Assembly (NCBI GenBank): GCA_964612145.1
Contig: CAZTBP010000003.1
Coordinates: 62,001-126,000, forward strand
From: JAGNLV01 sp964612145
GTDB taxonomy: Bacteria; Zixibacteria; MSB-5A5; GN15; FEB-12
Direction of reading: 5' to 3'
DNA length: 64,000 nucleotides
Both the position numbers and the translations under genes were made by a program. Shown here one piece after another: positions 42,007-50,632 of this stretch (the first letter of the stretch is position 1; each line of letters begins with the position of its first letter). The notes under the pieces are model-generated. The model worked only from the letters and a program-made list of their open reading frames with translations, was not told where the DNA came from and ran no database searches.

Positions 42007-43209
42007 GTGGCAGAAGTAAATAAATCCAAGGGTGTGATCGGAATTTTGACCGGGGGTGGTGATGTTCCCGGGTTGAACCCGGCGATCCGGGCAGTAACTA
42101 TTCGGGCGCGGCGTGAGGGATACCAGGTAGTAGGTCTTCGGCGCGGCTGGGCCGGGATTGTCGATCTGGTTCGTGACAAGAAAGCGGACAACAGCAACAA
42201 TTTCCAGATCCTGACGGAAGAGATAGTCAACAAGGCCGGTCGAACCGGCGGGACGTTTCTTCACAGTTCCCGGACGCATCCGGGGCGGGTGCCGAAAGAG
42301 AATGTACCGCCGCACTTGCAGGAAAAGTACACGGAGAAACGGAACGATCTTACCAAAGAGGTGCTGAAGAACCTTGATTGGTTGGGGATCGATTACCTGG
42401 TGCCGATCGGCGGTGACGATACCCTGAGTTACGCGGTGCGGCTGTACAAGGAGGGGGTAAAGGTCATCGCGATTCCCAAGACGATGGATAATGATGTTCC
42501 GGGCACGGATTACTGTATCGGGTTTTCGACGTGCGTTACGCGTACGATCATGATGACCAATCTGCTTCGAACGTCGGCCGGGTCCCACGAGCGGCTGATG
42601 GTGCTCGAGGTGTTCGGGCGGTACGCCGGATTCACGGCGATGCTGCCGACGATGGCCGGGGCGGCCAACCGGTGTGTGATTCCGGAGCACCAGTTTGATA
42701 TCGAACTGCTGACGGAACTGCTGGTGAAGGATCGAAACCGCAATCCGAGTAAGTACTCGATTGTGATGGTATCGGAGGGGGCGATGTTCAAGGGGGGCGA
42801 TATGGTCTTTCAGGACCTGACAACGGATGCTTACGGTCATAAGAAGTTGGGCGGTGTGGGGGATCTGGTGTCGTCGGAGTTGAAGGCCCGCTCGGGGCAT
42901 TATAACAACGGCAAGCCGATCAATGTCATCACCCAGAAGCTCGGCTATTTAGTGCGTGGCGGTGATCCGGATGCAATCGATTCGGTCGTGCCGATGGCCT
43001 ACGGCAACCTGGCGCTGGACCTGATACTGAAGAATATCCACGGGCGGCTGGTGGTGTTGAAGAATGGCCGCTATGATAATGTGCCGATTGATATGGTCAC
43101 GAGTACGAAGAAGCTGGTGGATGTAAAGCGCCATTACAATATGGAGCGGTTACGTCCGATCTTCCATAGTTTTGAGATGCTGCCGCTATTTATCATGACC
43201 AGTGAGTAG
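42007..43209 (+). CDS. 6-phosphofructokinase, PPi-type active site
   Basis: A 400-residue phosphofructokinase. The fold is standard: GILTGGGDVPGLNPAIR, PIGGDDTLSYA, PKTMDNDVPGTD, and SHERLMVLEVFGRYAG. The residues that decide the phosphoryl donor are Asp138 (GGDDT) and Lys158 (PKTMDND), the pair found in PPi-dependent enzymes, where ATP enzymes have Gly at both. The 20-residue spacing equals that of positions 104 and 124 in E. coli PfkA. It therefore probably uses pyrophosphate and works reversibly between glycolysis and gluconeogenesis. Start GTG 42007 has CGGAGG before it. Confidence 0.93.
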   Translation: MAEVNKSKGVIGILTGGGDVPGLNPAIRAVTIRARREGYQVVGLRRGWAGIVDLVRDKKADNSNNFQILTEEIVNKAGRTGGTFLHSSRTHPGRVPKENVPPHLQEKYTEKRNDLTKEVLKNLDWLGIDYLVPIGGDDTLSYAVRLYKEGVKVIAIPKTMDNDVPGTDYCIGFSTCVTRTIMMTNLLRTSAGSHERLMVLEVFGRYAGFTAMLPTMAGAANRCVIPEHQFDIELLTELLVKDRNRNPSKYSIVMVSEGAMFKGGDMVFQDLTTDAYGHKKLGGVGDLVSSELKARSGHYNNGKPINVITQKLGYLVRGGDPDAIDSVVPMAYGNLALDLILKNIHGRLVVLKNGRYDNVPIDMVTSTKKLVDVKRHYNMERLRPIFHSFEMLPLFIMTSE

Positions 43210-43234
43210 TGGCGTGTTTATCGATATGTCCGAA

Positions 43235-43263
43235 GGCGGTCGGCTTTGTCGGCCGCTTTTTCT
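43235..43263 (+). terminator. Rho-independent terminator
   Basis: GCGGTCG pairs with CGGCCGC (one G-T pair) around a short loop, followed by TTTTTCTTT. It closes the phosphofructokinase gene. Confidence 0.8.
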
Positions 43264-43352
43264 TTGCGTTGCGATGAATATCGGCTGGCTGAGACGCAGT
43301 CGACGCTTTATCCTGTGGGGAGCGGAAATTGTGTCTTTTGAGGGATGATAAT

Positions 43353-44207
43353 GTGCAGTGTCTATTTGTCAGTGATCTTCACGGGCGCGTTGAACGGTAT
43401 GAAAAACTGTTTGTGCTGATTGGCGAGGAACGTCCGGCGGCAGTGTTTTTCGGCGGGGATCTTCTGCCGTGGGGGCGCTGGACGGACTGGGATGATGTGG
43501 GTGGGGATTTTGTTGAAGACTTTTTTATCAGACGACTTCGGGAACTGGGGGAGAAATTGGGCGATAGCTATCCGGATGTGTTTGTCATTATGGGCAATGA
43601 TGATGTTCGGGCCGAGGAGGGGAAATTTATAGCGGCGGCTGAGGAAGGGGTCTTGAAATACATGCACAAGCGGCGGGAGAATCTGGATGCTTACACCGTT
43701 TACGGCTACTCCCACGTGCACCCGTCGCCGTTTTTGCTCAAGGATTGGGAGCGATATGACGTGTCCCGGTATGTTGATCCGGGGTGTATTTCGCCGGAGG
43801 ACGGAGAGCGGACTGTTGAGGTGCCCAGCCAGAAGATCCGTTACCAGACCATCGCGAAGGATCTCGATGAGCTTGCGGGCGAGGATGATTTGGAAGACGC
43901 GGTATTGCTTTTTCATTCGCCACCGTACCAGACGAAGCTCGATCGGGCCGCGCTTGACGGTTGGATGATCGATCATGTGCCGGTGGATACGCATATCGGG
44001 TCGATTGCGGTGCAGCGGTTCATTGAAAAGCGTCAGCCGTTGGTGACACTTCACGGGCACGTGCATGAGTCGGCCAGGCTGACGGGGGCGTGGATGGATC
44101 GTATTGGGCAGACGGTCTGTTTGTCGGCGGCGCACGACGGACCGGAACTGGCGGTGGTTCGGTTTGATCTGAGGGCGCCGGATGAGGCGACGCGGGAGCT
44201 ACTCTGA
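43353..44207 (+). CDS. Calcineurin-like metallophosphoesterase
   Basis: A 284-residue phosphoesterase with all metal-site blocks in order: VSDLHGR (D-x-H), FFGGDLLP (GD), VIMGNDDVR (GN-x-D), LLFHSPPYQT (His) and TLHGHVHESA (GHxH). The substrate cannot be read from sequence; such enzymes hydrolyse phosphomono- or phosphodiesters. Starts at TTG 43329 and TTG 43338 are in frame, but GTG 43353 follows GAGGG at correct spacing and begins MQCLFVSDLHG, the family's normal N-terminus. It converges with the next gene and overlaps its end by 9 bases. Confidence 0.88.
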   Translation: MQCLFVSDLHGRVERYEKLFVLIGEERPAAVFFGGDLLPWGRWTDWDDVGGDFVEDFFIRRLRELGEKLGDSYPDVFVIMGNDDVRAEEGKFIAAAEEGVLKYMHKRRENLDAYTVYGYSHVHPSPFLLKDWERYDVSRYVDPGCISPEDGERTVEVPSQKIRYQTIAKDLDELAGEDDLEDAVLLFHSPPYQTKLDRAALDGWMIDHVPVDTHIGSIAVQRFIEKRQPLVTLHGHVHESARLTGAWMDRIGQTVCLSAAHDGPELAVVRFDLRAPDEATRELL

Positions 44208-47200
44208 GCGTTTAACTTCAGTACCCATTTTAAGCGGCCGGGCGGCATCGGTCACCGCGCCGATCTTGGAGGCGTAGCTGGTCTTGTTTTCGATGTCCTT
44301 GTCGGTAACGAGGTGGAAGTCCAGTAAGCCGTCGGATTGGTAGCCGGTGCGCAGGAAGTTTATTTCGGCAAGGCTGTGGCTCCAGCCTTCGAGCCAGTGG
44401 ACGAGTTTCTCCCGCTGTTCGTCGGTGCTGCGGATATGCAGCAGGAGGTCGATGTCACTGCCGGGGCCGGCGGTGGCATTCTTGGTGCTGCCGAAGATGT
44501 AGAAGCCGACGACCCCGAACCGATCGGGATCGAGCCGGGCGGCGATTTTCCGGGCGGCCTCCAGTCTCCAGTGCCAGTAGTTATCGCCTCGGCGGTCCTC
44601 GGACTGAATGAGGTCGACCGGTTCGCTGTCGGTTCCGGGTTTAGCGAGATAGCCGATGGCGCGGTCGAGTTCGGCGTTCATCAGGACCCGCAGGATGCGG
44701 CCGTCGGAGGAGGCGGGAACGTCGATCAAGCGCACGGCCTCGGTGAGGTGGGCGTACTCGGGCAGGACTTCGGGCAGGATATTTTTTGAGCGGCGGAGGA
44801 ACCGTTCGTTCAGGCGGGCGTCTTCCTCATCGGGAAAGAGGGGGAGGTAGCGGATGTTCGATTCGACAAGGTCCTGGAAGAAGTGGGTGCCGAAGGAGAG
44901 GTCGGGCTGGTAGCTACCTTTGTTGAAGGCAATTTCCATAAGGGCTGCCGTGTTGCTGATGTCGGAGTAGCCGACTCGTACCCCCAGTTTGACATCACCT
45001 CGGCTTCCCCAGCGGCCGGGCCCCATGAGGATGAATTGGCGTTTCGGGAGCAGCTTGTTGAGTTTCCCGACGGCGCGTCCAACATTGATCAGGTCCTCAC
45101 GGGTGGTGAGGTTATCATATTCTCTGGGGTCGACATATACGATGTGCGTGATCTCGGGAATGCGCCCGTTGGAGACATATTTAGCAGCGGTGAAGATGGT
45201 CTGGTCTTTCGGGATGTCGCGCGGTATAGGTGACGGTCGGGACTGGTCCGAATGTGACTGCGGGCGGCACTGGAGGAGGTAGAAGTGTTCGCCATCGGAA
45301 GCGAATTCGATATCAACCGGGTGGCCGAGTTCTGTTTCAAGGGTCTTGAGGATGGCATCGGTCTGTTTCACGAATGGTGTATCTGAGATAAGTTTCTCGA
45401 AAGTCGGGACGAGGGTGTCTTCTTCGAAGTCGATATTCAGGCCGGCCGGTTTGTGCAGGTGGCCGTCGGCAAAGATGGAGACGATGTTTTTCACGCCGGG
45501 GAGTTCGTAGCCGGCCTCTTTGAAGAAGTCCGCGGCGGGAATGGTCTCGAAGGTGTTGGTTTCGAGATTGATAACGTCGATCATGTGGGGCGAATAGCGG
45601 ACGACTTCATCGGGAGTTACGTTCACGCGCAGGTGGGGCTGGCCGGGGGCGACCAGTATCGGGTAATCGTCGCCGAGGCGATCGACGGCGCGGGTGCCGA
45701 GACCGGGGACCAGGCGGAGGAGACCATCCTCGCGTTTGATCGAAGGAGACCAGCGGAATTCGTTGTTGGAAAAGGCGACGCCGGCGAACGAGGGGAGGAA
45801 GTATTTGCCGACACGGGTGCCGACGACTTCCTGTATCATAATGGCCATTTCTTCGTTGAAGTCCAGCAGGCCGCGTTCGGTGCGGTAGTCCATGGGTTCG
45901 GGGCCGAAGGTAGAGGCGTAGACCTCGGCGATGGCATCCATGAGAGCGGTGAGGCGTTCCCGCTTGGTGCCACGGTTGGCGAGGAAGAGGCTTTTGTATT
46001 TGCCGGAGAAGGCCGAGCCGGCGCGGTCTTCCAGCAGGCTGGAGCTCCGCACGATGATGGGCTGGTCGCCGAAATCATCGAGAGCGACCGAGAGGCCTTT
46101 GTCGATGTCGGCCGGGAAGCGGGCGGATTTGAAGGTCTGTTCGATATGCGGGTATTCCAGACGAATCTGGTTGATACCCTTGTAACGCTGCTCGACTATT
46201 TCGTCAAAGTTGTTATGGTGCATGAACTGCAAAAGGCAGTCCGAGGCGAGGTGCCAGGTCTTCGGGATACGGACGTTCTTGAGCATCTCGTTTTCGCGTG
46301 AGCGCTTTTTGAGAATCTGGGCCGCGAGGTAGAGACCGGCGCTTTTGCCGCCGAGTTTACCGTGACTCTCGGTGCCGAAAATGACTTTTTTGAGCAGATG
46401 GTAGAAGTCGGTGATTTCAACAAAGTTCTTTGCGATGCCGATGTAGCTGAGCTGGTCGGAGAGGAGGCGACGGATGAGCTGGACATGGATGCCGGTCCGG
46501 CTGGGTGACGAAACATCGGCTTCCTCGACAGCGAGGTGGTGGTAACGCCGGATGCCGTCGGCAATTTCCGCAAGGGGGAGGTTGCGGTTGACGATCTGGA
46601 TGAGGGAAGAGAGTTTGTCTTCCTGTATCCACCGTTGTATGAGGGTGAAGATTTCGTCATCGGATAGATGCTCGGAGGCGATCTTAAAGGGGGCGAAACT
46701 CAGGTCCGGGGGGAGTTCGACGCCCCGGCGGCGCATGGGGCGGTTCCAGTCATCGCTGTCGCTGTCGGGTAGTGGATCGGTGCCCATTGACTCGAGTAAT
46801 TTTTCGGCTTCAGGGACACCGGCCCAGCAGAGGTGGTTGAGCATTTTGCGGGAGAGGTTCTGGTAGAGATTTTTGTCGGTCTGTTTGAGCATCTTGATGA
46901 CAATTGACCACTCGCCGTGGGGTTTGTCGGCGCCTGCGGCTTTGGTGGATTCCAGTTCGTGGACGATTTGTCGCATGCGCTGGTGCACAATTCGGTGGCC
47001 GAGGCGCTCGGCGATAGTGTTTATCAGGCGCGTTTCTTCTTTGAGGAACGGGCCCTCATCTTCGCTGGGCATTTCTTTGGTATAGTACACGCTAATGGAG
47101 CCGAGGACCTGGTCGTGGGCGAGAATATCCGCACTCTGGACCCAGGGGCTCTCGACAAAGCCGGAGCTCTGGTGGGTCTTGCCTTCGAGGATGATGCGGG

Positions 47201-47384
47201 CCTGGCAGATTTCGGGATACTGCCAGCCGGGCGGGATGGCGGCAATGACCTCGGGGAGGATTGAATCGAGCGGGCGGTGCTGATCTTTGAGGATTTCCTC
47301 AACCCGGTAAAGGCAGTTGAGTTCCTTGGCGCGCTCCTGGAGGGAGGCGATGAGGCGGTCGATGGATTTGCGTGGCTCGTTCAT
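44199..47384 (-). CDS. GAF - PEP/pyruvate-binding (ATP-grasp) - nucleotidyltransferase fusion
   Basis: A 1061-residue soluble protein with a rare domain set. Residues 1-150 resemble the GAF/PAS-like sensor of histidine kinases (RAKELNCLYRVEEIL, PPGWQYPEICQARI, DEGPFLKEETRLINTIAERL). About 340-760 is the PPDK N-terminal domain: HGKLGGKSAGL, IIVRSSSLLEDRAGSAFSGK, MIQEVVGTRVGKYFLPSFAG, then VDIEFASDG and LLQCRPQ. A block shared with its two paralogues follows (FILMGPGRWGSRGD, FGTHFFQDLV). The C-terminus is a nucleotidyltransferase: YIFGSTKNATAGPGSDIDLLLH, with GS and D-x-D. The phosphohistidine domain and TIM barrel of true PEP synthase are absent. The start overlaps the stop of the upstream paralogue (ATGA). 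It may transfer a nucleotide in response to PEP, pyruvate or ATP level; this is inference. Confidence 0.8.
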   Translation of the reverse strand: MNEPRKSIDRLIASLQERAKELNCLYRVEEILKDQHRPLDSILPEVIAAIPPGWQYPEICQARIILEGKTHQSSGFVESPWVQSADILAHDQVLGSISVYYTKEMPSEDEGPFLKEETRLINTIAERLGHRIVHQRMRQIVHELESTKAAGADKPHGEWSIVIKMLKQTDKNLYQNLSRKMLNHLCWAGVPEAEKLLESMGTDPLPDSDSDDWNRPMRRRGVELPPDLSFAPFKIASEHLSDDEIFTLIQRWIQEDKLSSLIQIVNRNLPLAEIADGIRRYHHLAVEEADVSSPSRTGIHVQLIRRLLSDQLSYIGIAKNFVEITDFYHLLKKVIFGTESHGKLGGKSAGLYLAAQILKKRSRENEMLKNVRIPKTWHLASDCLLQFMHHNNFDEIVEQRYKGINQIRLEYPHIEQTFKSARFPADIDKGLSVALDDFGDQPIIVRSSSLLEDRAGSAFSGKYKSLFLANRGTKRERLTALMDAIAEVYASTFGPEPMDYRTERGLLDFNEEMAIMIQEVVGTRVGKYFLPSFAGVAFSNNEFRWSPSIKREDGLLRLVPGLGTRAVDRLGDDYPILVAPGQPHLRVNVTPDEVVRYSPHMIDVINLETNTFETIPAADFFKEAGYELPGVKNIVSIFADGHLHKPAGLNIDFEEDTLVPTFEKLISDTPFVKQTDAILKTLETELGHPVDIEFASDGEHFYLLQCRPQSHSDQSRPSPIPRDIPKDQTIFTAAKYVSNGRIPEITHIVYVDPREYDNLTTREDLINVGRAVGKLNKLLPKRQFILMGPGRWGSRGDVKLGVRVGYSDISNTAALMEIAFNKGSYQPDLSFGTHFFQDLVESNIRYLPLFPDEEDARLNERFLRRSKNILPEVLPEYAHLTEAVRLIDVPASSDGRILRVLMNAELDRAIGYLAKPGTDSEPVDLIQSEDRRGDNYWHWRLEAARKIAARLDPDRFGVVGFYIFGSTKNATAGPGSDIDLLLHIRSTDEQREKLVHWLEGWSHSLAEINFLRTGYQSDGLLDFHLVTDKDIENKTSYASKIGAVTDAARPLKMGTEVKRSE

Positions 47385-49135
47385 TTGAGAATCACTCCGC
47401 GTTGATGGCGGCCGTCAACCTTGATGGTCAGCGGGGTTTTAACCCGCACGTGACGTACAAAGTCAGTCTGGGCTACCTCTTTCTGACCGACTAGCCAGTC
47501 CCAGTCAATATTATACTCCCCACTATGATATACCATGAAATAGAAGATCTGGAAACTTGAAATATTGTGAAAGAAGTGGGAGCCCTGGCTGAGGTCGACA
47601 TTCATTTCCGGCAGCGTGGCCTCGACGATTGCGGCGGCGCCGGAAATCTGGCTCCAGACGACCGGGATGCCCAGCCACGGGTCTGAACTTCCCCAGCGAC
47701 CGAAGCCAATAAGAAGGTAACGGCGGTTGTCGCCCACGAGCTGCTTGTTAAGTTGCTCGAGCTCCTGCGTGATACGGCGGGTGTGTTTTGGTTCGAATGA
47801 ATCCGGTTTTACGTAGACGATATCGGTCAACTGATCGCTGGTGCCGTTGCCCATTACCTTATCGGAGGCGGCCAGCAGCTTTTCGGTTTGGATGTCGTCG
47901 TCGGTGAGGGTAACGCGTTCATCGGAGACGACCATAGGGCGTACCTGCAAGAAGCCGAAACGATTGGGGGCGGTGTCACCGTCGTCAAGGCTGACGGCAA
48001 ATTCGATTTCTATCGGGGCGCCGATCTTCTCTTCGCATACACGGAGGAGTTTTTCGAGAAGTTTGTTCAGCGGCAGCTCTTTGTCAGCAAGGATCGGGGC
48101 AAAGGTAAGCACGCGGGGACCGTCGGGGCCGGTGCCGGTGACGAGCCGGTCATCGCGGGGGCGGTAAGTCGAGGCAAGCAGGGTCAGGACGCTGTCTTCT
48201 TCGGCGTCGGAGAGATCGCCTGAGACGAGGTATTCGGTTTCGTTGATGGGGTCGTGCTCCGTTGGTTTGCCCATGTTGACGGCCCAGAATTTGGTCTGGG
48301 TCATTTTTAATAATTCGGAGTTGGAGCCGACCGGCGGTGTCACCCTGGGCCGGGCCGGCGAGTAGATCCAGCTCAGGCCACCGTCGACGATCGTTTTGCC
48401 GAGGCCGAGGGCGAGGTTGACGACACCTTGTTCGGGTTTCGCGCGGCCAACGGGGTAGTAATTGTAAGAGCGGGCGACCCCGGAGATGTGGGGATAGAAG
48501 CGGTCTTCGAATCGTTGGCCGACAACTTCCTGTATGATCACGGCCATTTTCTCGTCGCCGGGTTCGCGGCCGGTGAAGCGGATGTATTCTTTGGCTTCGG
48601 CGAAGAAAGTTGAGGCATAAACGAACTTGATTGCCTCGCGCAGCATGCGAAAGCGGGTGTCGATTTCCAGTTGGTTGTTGGGGATCATTTTGGTGCCGTA
48701 GACGCCGGCAAACGGCTCGTACATAGCGTCCTCGAGCAGGCTTGAAGAGCGCAGGGCGAGGGGAGTGCGGACGGTGGAGATGAGGGCGCGCAGGTCGCCG
48801 ACGATGTCGGGCGGCAGTTTCGCCTGCTGGAACGCGAGGGCGATTCGGTCATCAGGCTCGTCCGAAAAAGCTATTTCGCAGAGGTCGTTTTCTTCCATGA
48901 AACGGTCGAAGACGCCAGTGGCGATGACCACGAGGCGGGGGATGGTTAGTTCGAATTCGGGGAATTCGTCGCGGCTGATCCGGTCGAGGAGAACGTTGTT
49001 GATGAAAGCGAGGCCGGAGGCTTTGCCTCCGATAGAGCCATGGCCGATGTAGCTGATGATGTCGTCGGATTCAAAGAAGCGCCGGTCGAAGGGCGGGAGG
49101 TCGTCGATCGAAATGTCGTATCCGTCGGTTTTCAT
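47381..49135 (-). CDS. PEP/pyruvate-binding domain protein
   Basis: A 584-residue paralogue reduced to the PPDK N-terminal domain and the shared C-terminal block. Landmarks are IGHGSIGGKASGLAFINNVLLD near residue 35, LALRSSSLLEDAMYEPFAGVYGT, VIIQEVVGQRFEDRFYPHISGVA, IEIEFAVS, LQVRPMV, and YLLIGFGRWGSSDPWLGIPV with QGSHFFHNIS. It lacks a sensor, receiver, transferase or phosphohistidine domain. It lies 24 bases after the inactive-looking glutamate dehydrogenase gene and overlaps the next gene, so these three form one operon. Confidence 0.8.
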   Translation of the reverse strand: MKTDGYDISIDDLPPFDRRFFESDDIISYIGHGSIGGKASGLAFINNVLLDRISRDEFPEFELTIPRLVVIATGVFDRFMEENDLCEIAFSDEPDDRIALAFQQAKLPPDIVGDLRALISTVRTPLALRSSSLLEDAMYEPFAGVYGTKMIPNNQLEIDTRFRMLREAIKFVYASTFFAEAKEYIRFTGREPGDEKMAVIIQEVVGQRFEDRFYPHISGVARSYNYYPVGRAKPEQGVVNLALGLGKTIVDGGLSWIYSPARPRVTPPVGSNSELLKMTQTKFWAVNMGKPTEHDPINETEYLVSGDLSDAEEDSVLTLLASTYRPRDDRLVTGTGPDGPRVLTFAPILADKELPLNKLLEKLLRVCEEKIGAPIEIEFAVSLDDGDTAPNRFGFLQVRPMVVSDERVTLTDDDIQTEKLLAASDKVMGNGTSDQLTDIVYVKPDSFEPKHTRRITQELEQLNKQLVGDNRRYLLIGFGRWGSSDPWLGIPVVWSQISGAAAIVEATLPEMNVDLSQGSHFFHNISSFQIFYFMVYHSGEYNIDWDWLVGQKEVAQTDFVRHVRVKTPLTIKVDGRHQRGVILK

Positions 49136-49159
49136 CTGACGGTTGCCTCCCTCCTGAGT

Positions 49160-50446
49160 TTAGACCCAGCTGCGGTCGGCGCAGGCCTGGGCGACCCGCC
49201 CGACAGCCATGACATAGGCGGCGTCGCGCATATGAAGATTTCGTTTGCGGGCGAATTCACTGACAGCGACAAAGGCAGCGGTCATTTTGACATCGAGTTT
49301 GCCGAGGACTTCGTCTTTTTCCCAGTAGTAGTTGGCGTTACTCTGGACTTGTTCGAAGTAGCTGCAGATGATCCCGCCGGCGTTGGCGATAAAATCGGGA
49401 ATGACAAAGATATCGCGCTGTTTGAGTATCTGGTCGGCGTCGCTTGTGACGGGGCAGTCGGCCCCCTCGGCTATTATGCTGACTTTGTTGTTGATCAGGC
49501 TGGCGTTGTCGGTGGTGATGGTTTCTTCGAGTGCGGCCGGGATGAGGATGTCGACCTCCTGTTCAAGCCAGGCGTCACCGTCGGCGACGGTGTAGCCGAG
49601 TTCTTCGGCGCGGGACCGGTTGATGCTGCCGAAGGGATCGGTGATAGACAGGAGTTCATTGACATCGGCGCCGGTTTCTTTGATGTAGGAAAGGGCTTGT
49701 TGGCCATCGTGATCCCAGCAGGCGACGCAGGTGACTTTGCCGCCGATGCGGGTGTAGAGGTCGACAGCATACTGTCCGACGTTGCCAAAGCCCTGGACAC
49801 TTGCGGTGGTTTGGCTGGGGGATTTTTTCTGACGTTTAAGGGCTTCGCGGAGCATATAGACGATGCCGTAGCCGGTGGCTTCGCGACGTCCGACCGAGCC
49901 GCCCATGCCGACCGGCTTGCCGGTGATGACGCCGGGGTAGTGGCCGGCGGAGATGGCTTCGTATTCATCGAGCATCCAGAGCATATGCTGCGGGGTGGTC
50001 ATCAGGTTCGGTTCGGGGATGTCGACGTTGGGGCCGATAGAGCGGGCGAGCTGGCGGATCCAGCCGCGGCAGAGCTGTTCCTGGGTGCCGGGGGAGAGGT
50101 CGTGCGGGTCGCAGGCGACGCCGCCCATGGCGCCGCCAAGGGGGATATCAGCGACGGCGCATTTCCAGGTGGTGAGCATGGCCATGGCGCGGACTTTGTC
50201 GACCGTTTCCTGGGGGTGGAAGCGGATGCCGCCTTTACATGGACCGCGGGCGTCGTTGTGCTGGATGCGAAAGCCTCGGTAGACCTTGGAGGTGCCGTCG
50301 TCGCGGCGGACGGGGATGCTGAAATGGTACTCCCGAACCGGTTCTCGCAGGAGATCGCGGGTAGGCTGGTTCAGCTCCAGCATGTCGGCAATTCGGTCGA
50401 ATTGCTGCTGAGCGGATTGGAACGGATTGAAAGATTTGGTGTCCAT
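49160..50446 (-). CDS. Glutamate dehydrogenase family protein lacking catalytic Lys and Asp
   Basis: A 428-residue Glu/Leu/Phe/Val dehydrogenase homologue. Fold landmarks are complete: CKGGIRFHP, TWKCAVADIPLGGA, the Rossmann motif VQGFGNVGQYA, and IPDFIANAGGIICSYFE. However, aligning by spacing with clostridial GDH residues 89, 113, 125 and 165 gives Lys71, Lys95, Met107 and Asn147. The two substrate-binding lysines remain, but the catalytic lysine (GGAKGG here reads GGAMGG) and the catalytic aspartate (here PEPN) are replaced. It is unlikely to oxidise glutamate. By analogy with the regulatory GdhA of Thermus thermophilus it may be a regulatory subunit or a glutamate sensor. The true enzyme is encoded at 51531. 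A TTG three bases before the ATG is also possible. Confidence 0.9.
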   Translation of the reverse strand: MDTKSFNPFQSAQQQFDRIADMLELNQPTRDLLREPVREYHFSIPVRRDDGTSKVYRGFRIQHNDARGPCKGGIRFHPQETVDKVRAMAMLTTWKCAVADIPLGGAMGGVACDPHDLSPGTQEQLCRGWIRQLARSIGPNVDIPEPNLMTTPQHMLWMLDEYEAISAGHYPGVITGKPVGMGGSVGRREATGYGIVYMLREALKRQKKSPSQTTASVQGFGNVGQYAVDLYTRIGGKVTCVACWDHDGQQALSYIKETGADVNELLSITDPFGSINRSRAEELGYTVADGDAWLEQEVDILIPAALEETITTDNASLINNKVSIIAEGADCPVTSDADQILKQRDIFVIPDFIANAGGIICSYFEQVQSNANYYWEKDEVLGKLDVKMTAAFVAVSEFARKRNLHMRDAAYVMAVGRVAQACADRSWV

Positions 50447-50632
50447 CAAGTCCCCGAATTTGGCTGTCGGGCGTGGATCTGGGTCCGCCCGCTCTCGTTA
50501 CCGTTTTCACAAGCAAGGATATCCGTCTTGAGGGAAAATGTCAAGGTCAATGCGTCGCCAAGCGGGAGAGAAGCGGTTGCGTTCGGGGAGTGAAAGGCGT
50601 ACCTTTCAGTCGATAACGGCGGGACTATTGAT

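Noticed and set aside
44199..49135. Phosphoenolpyruvate synthase or pyruvate phosphate dikinase
   Set aside because: Only the N-terminal ATP-grasp domain is present; the phosphohistidine motif (T-S/C-H) and the PEP-utilising TIM barrel are missing in both chains, and in the paralogue at 53093.
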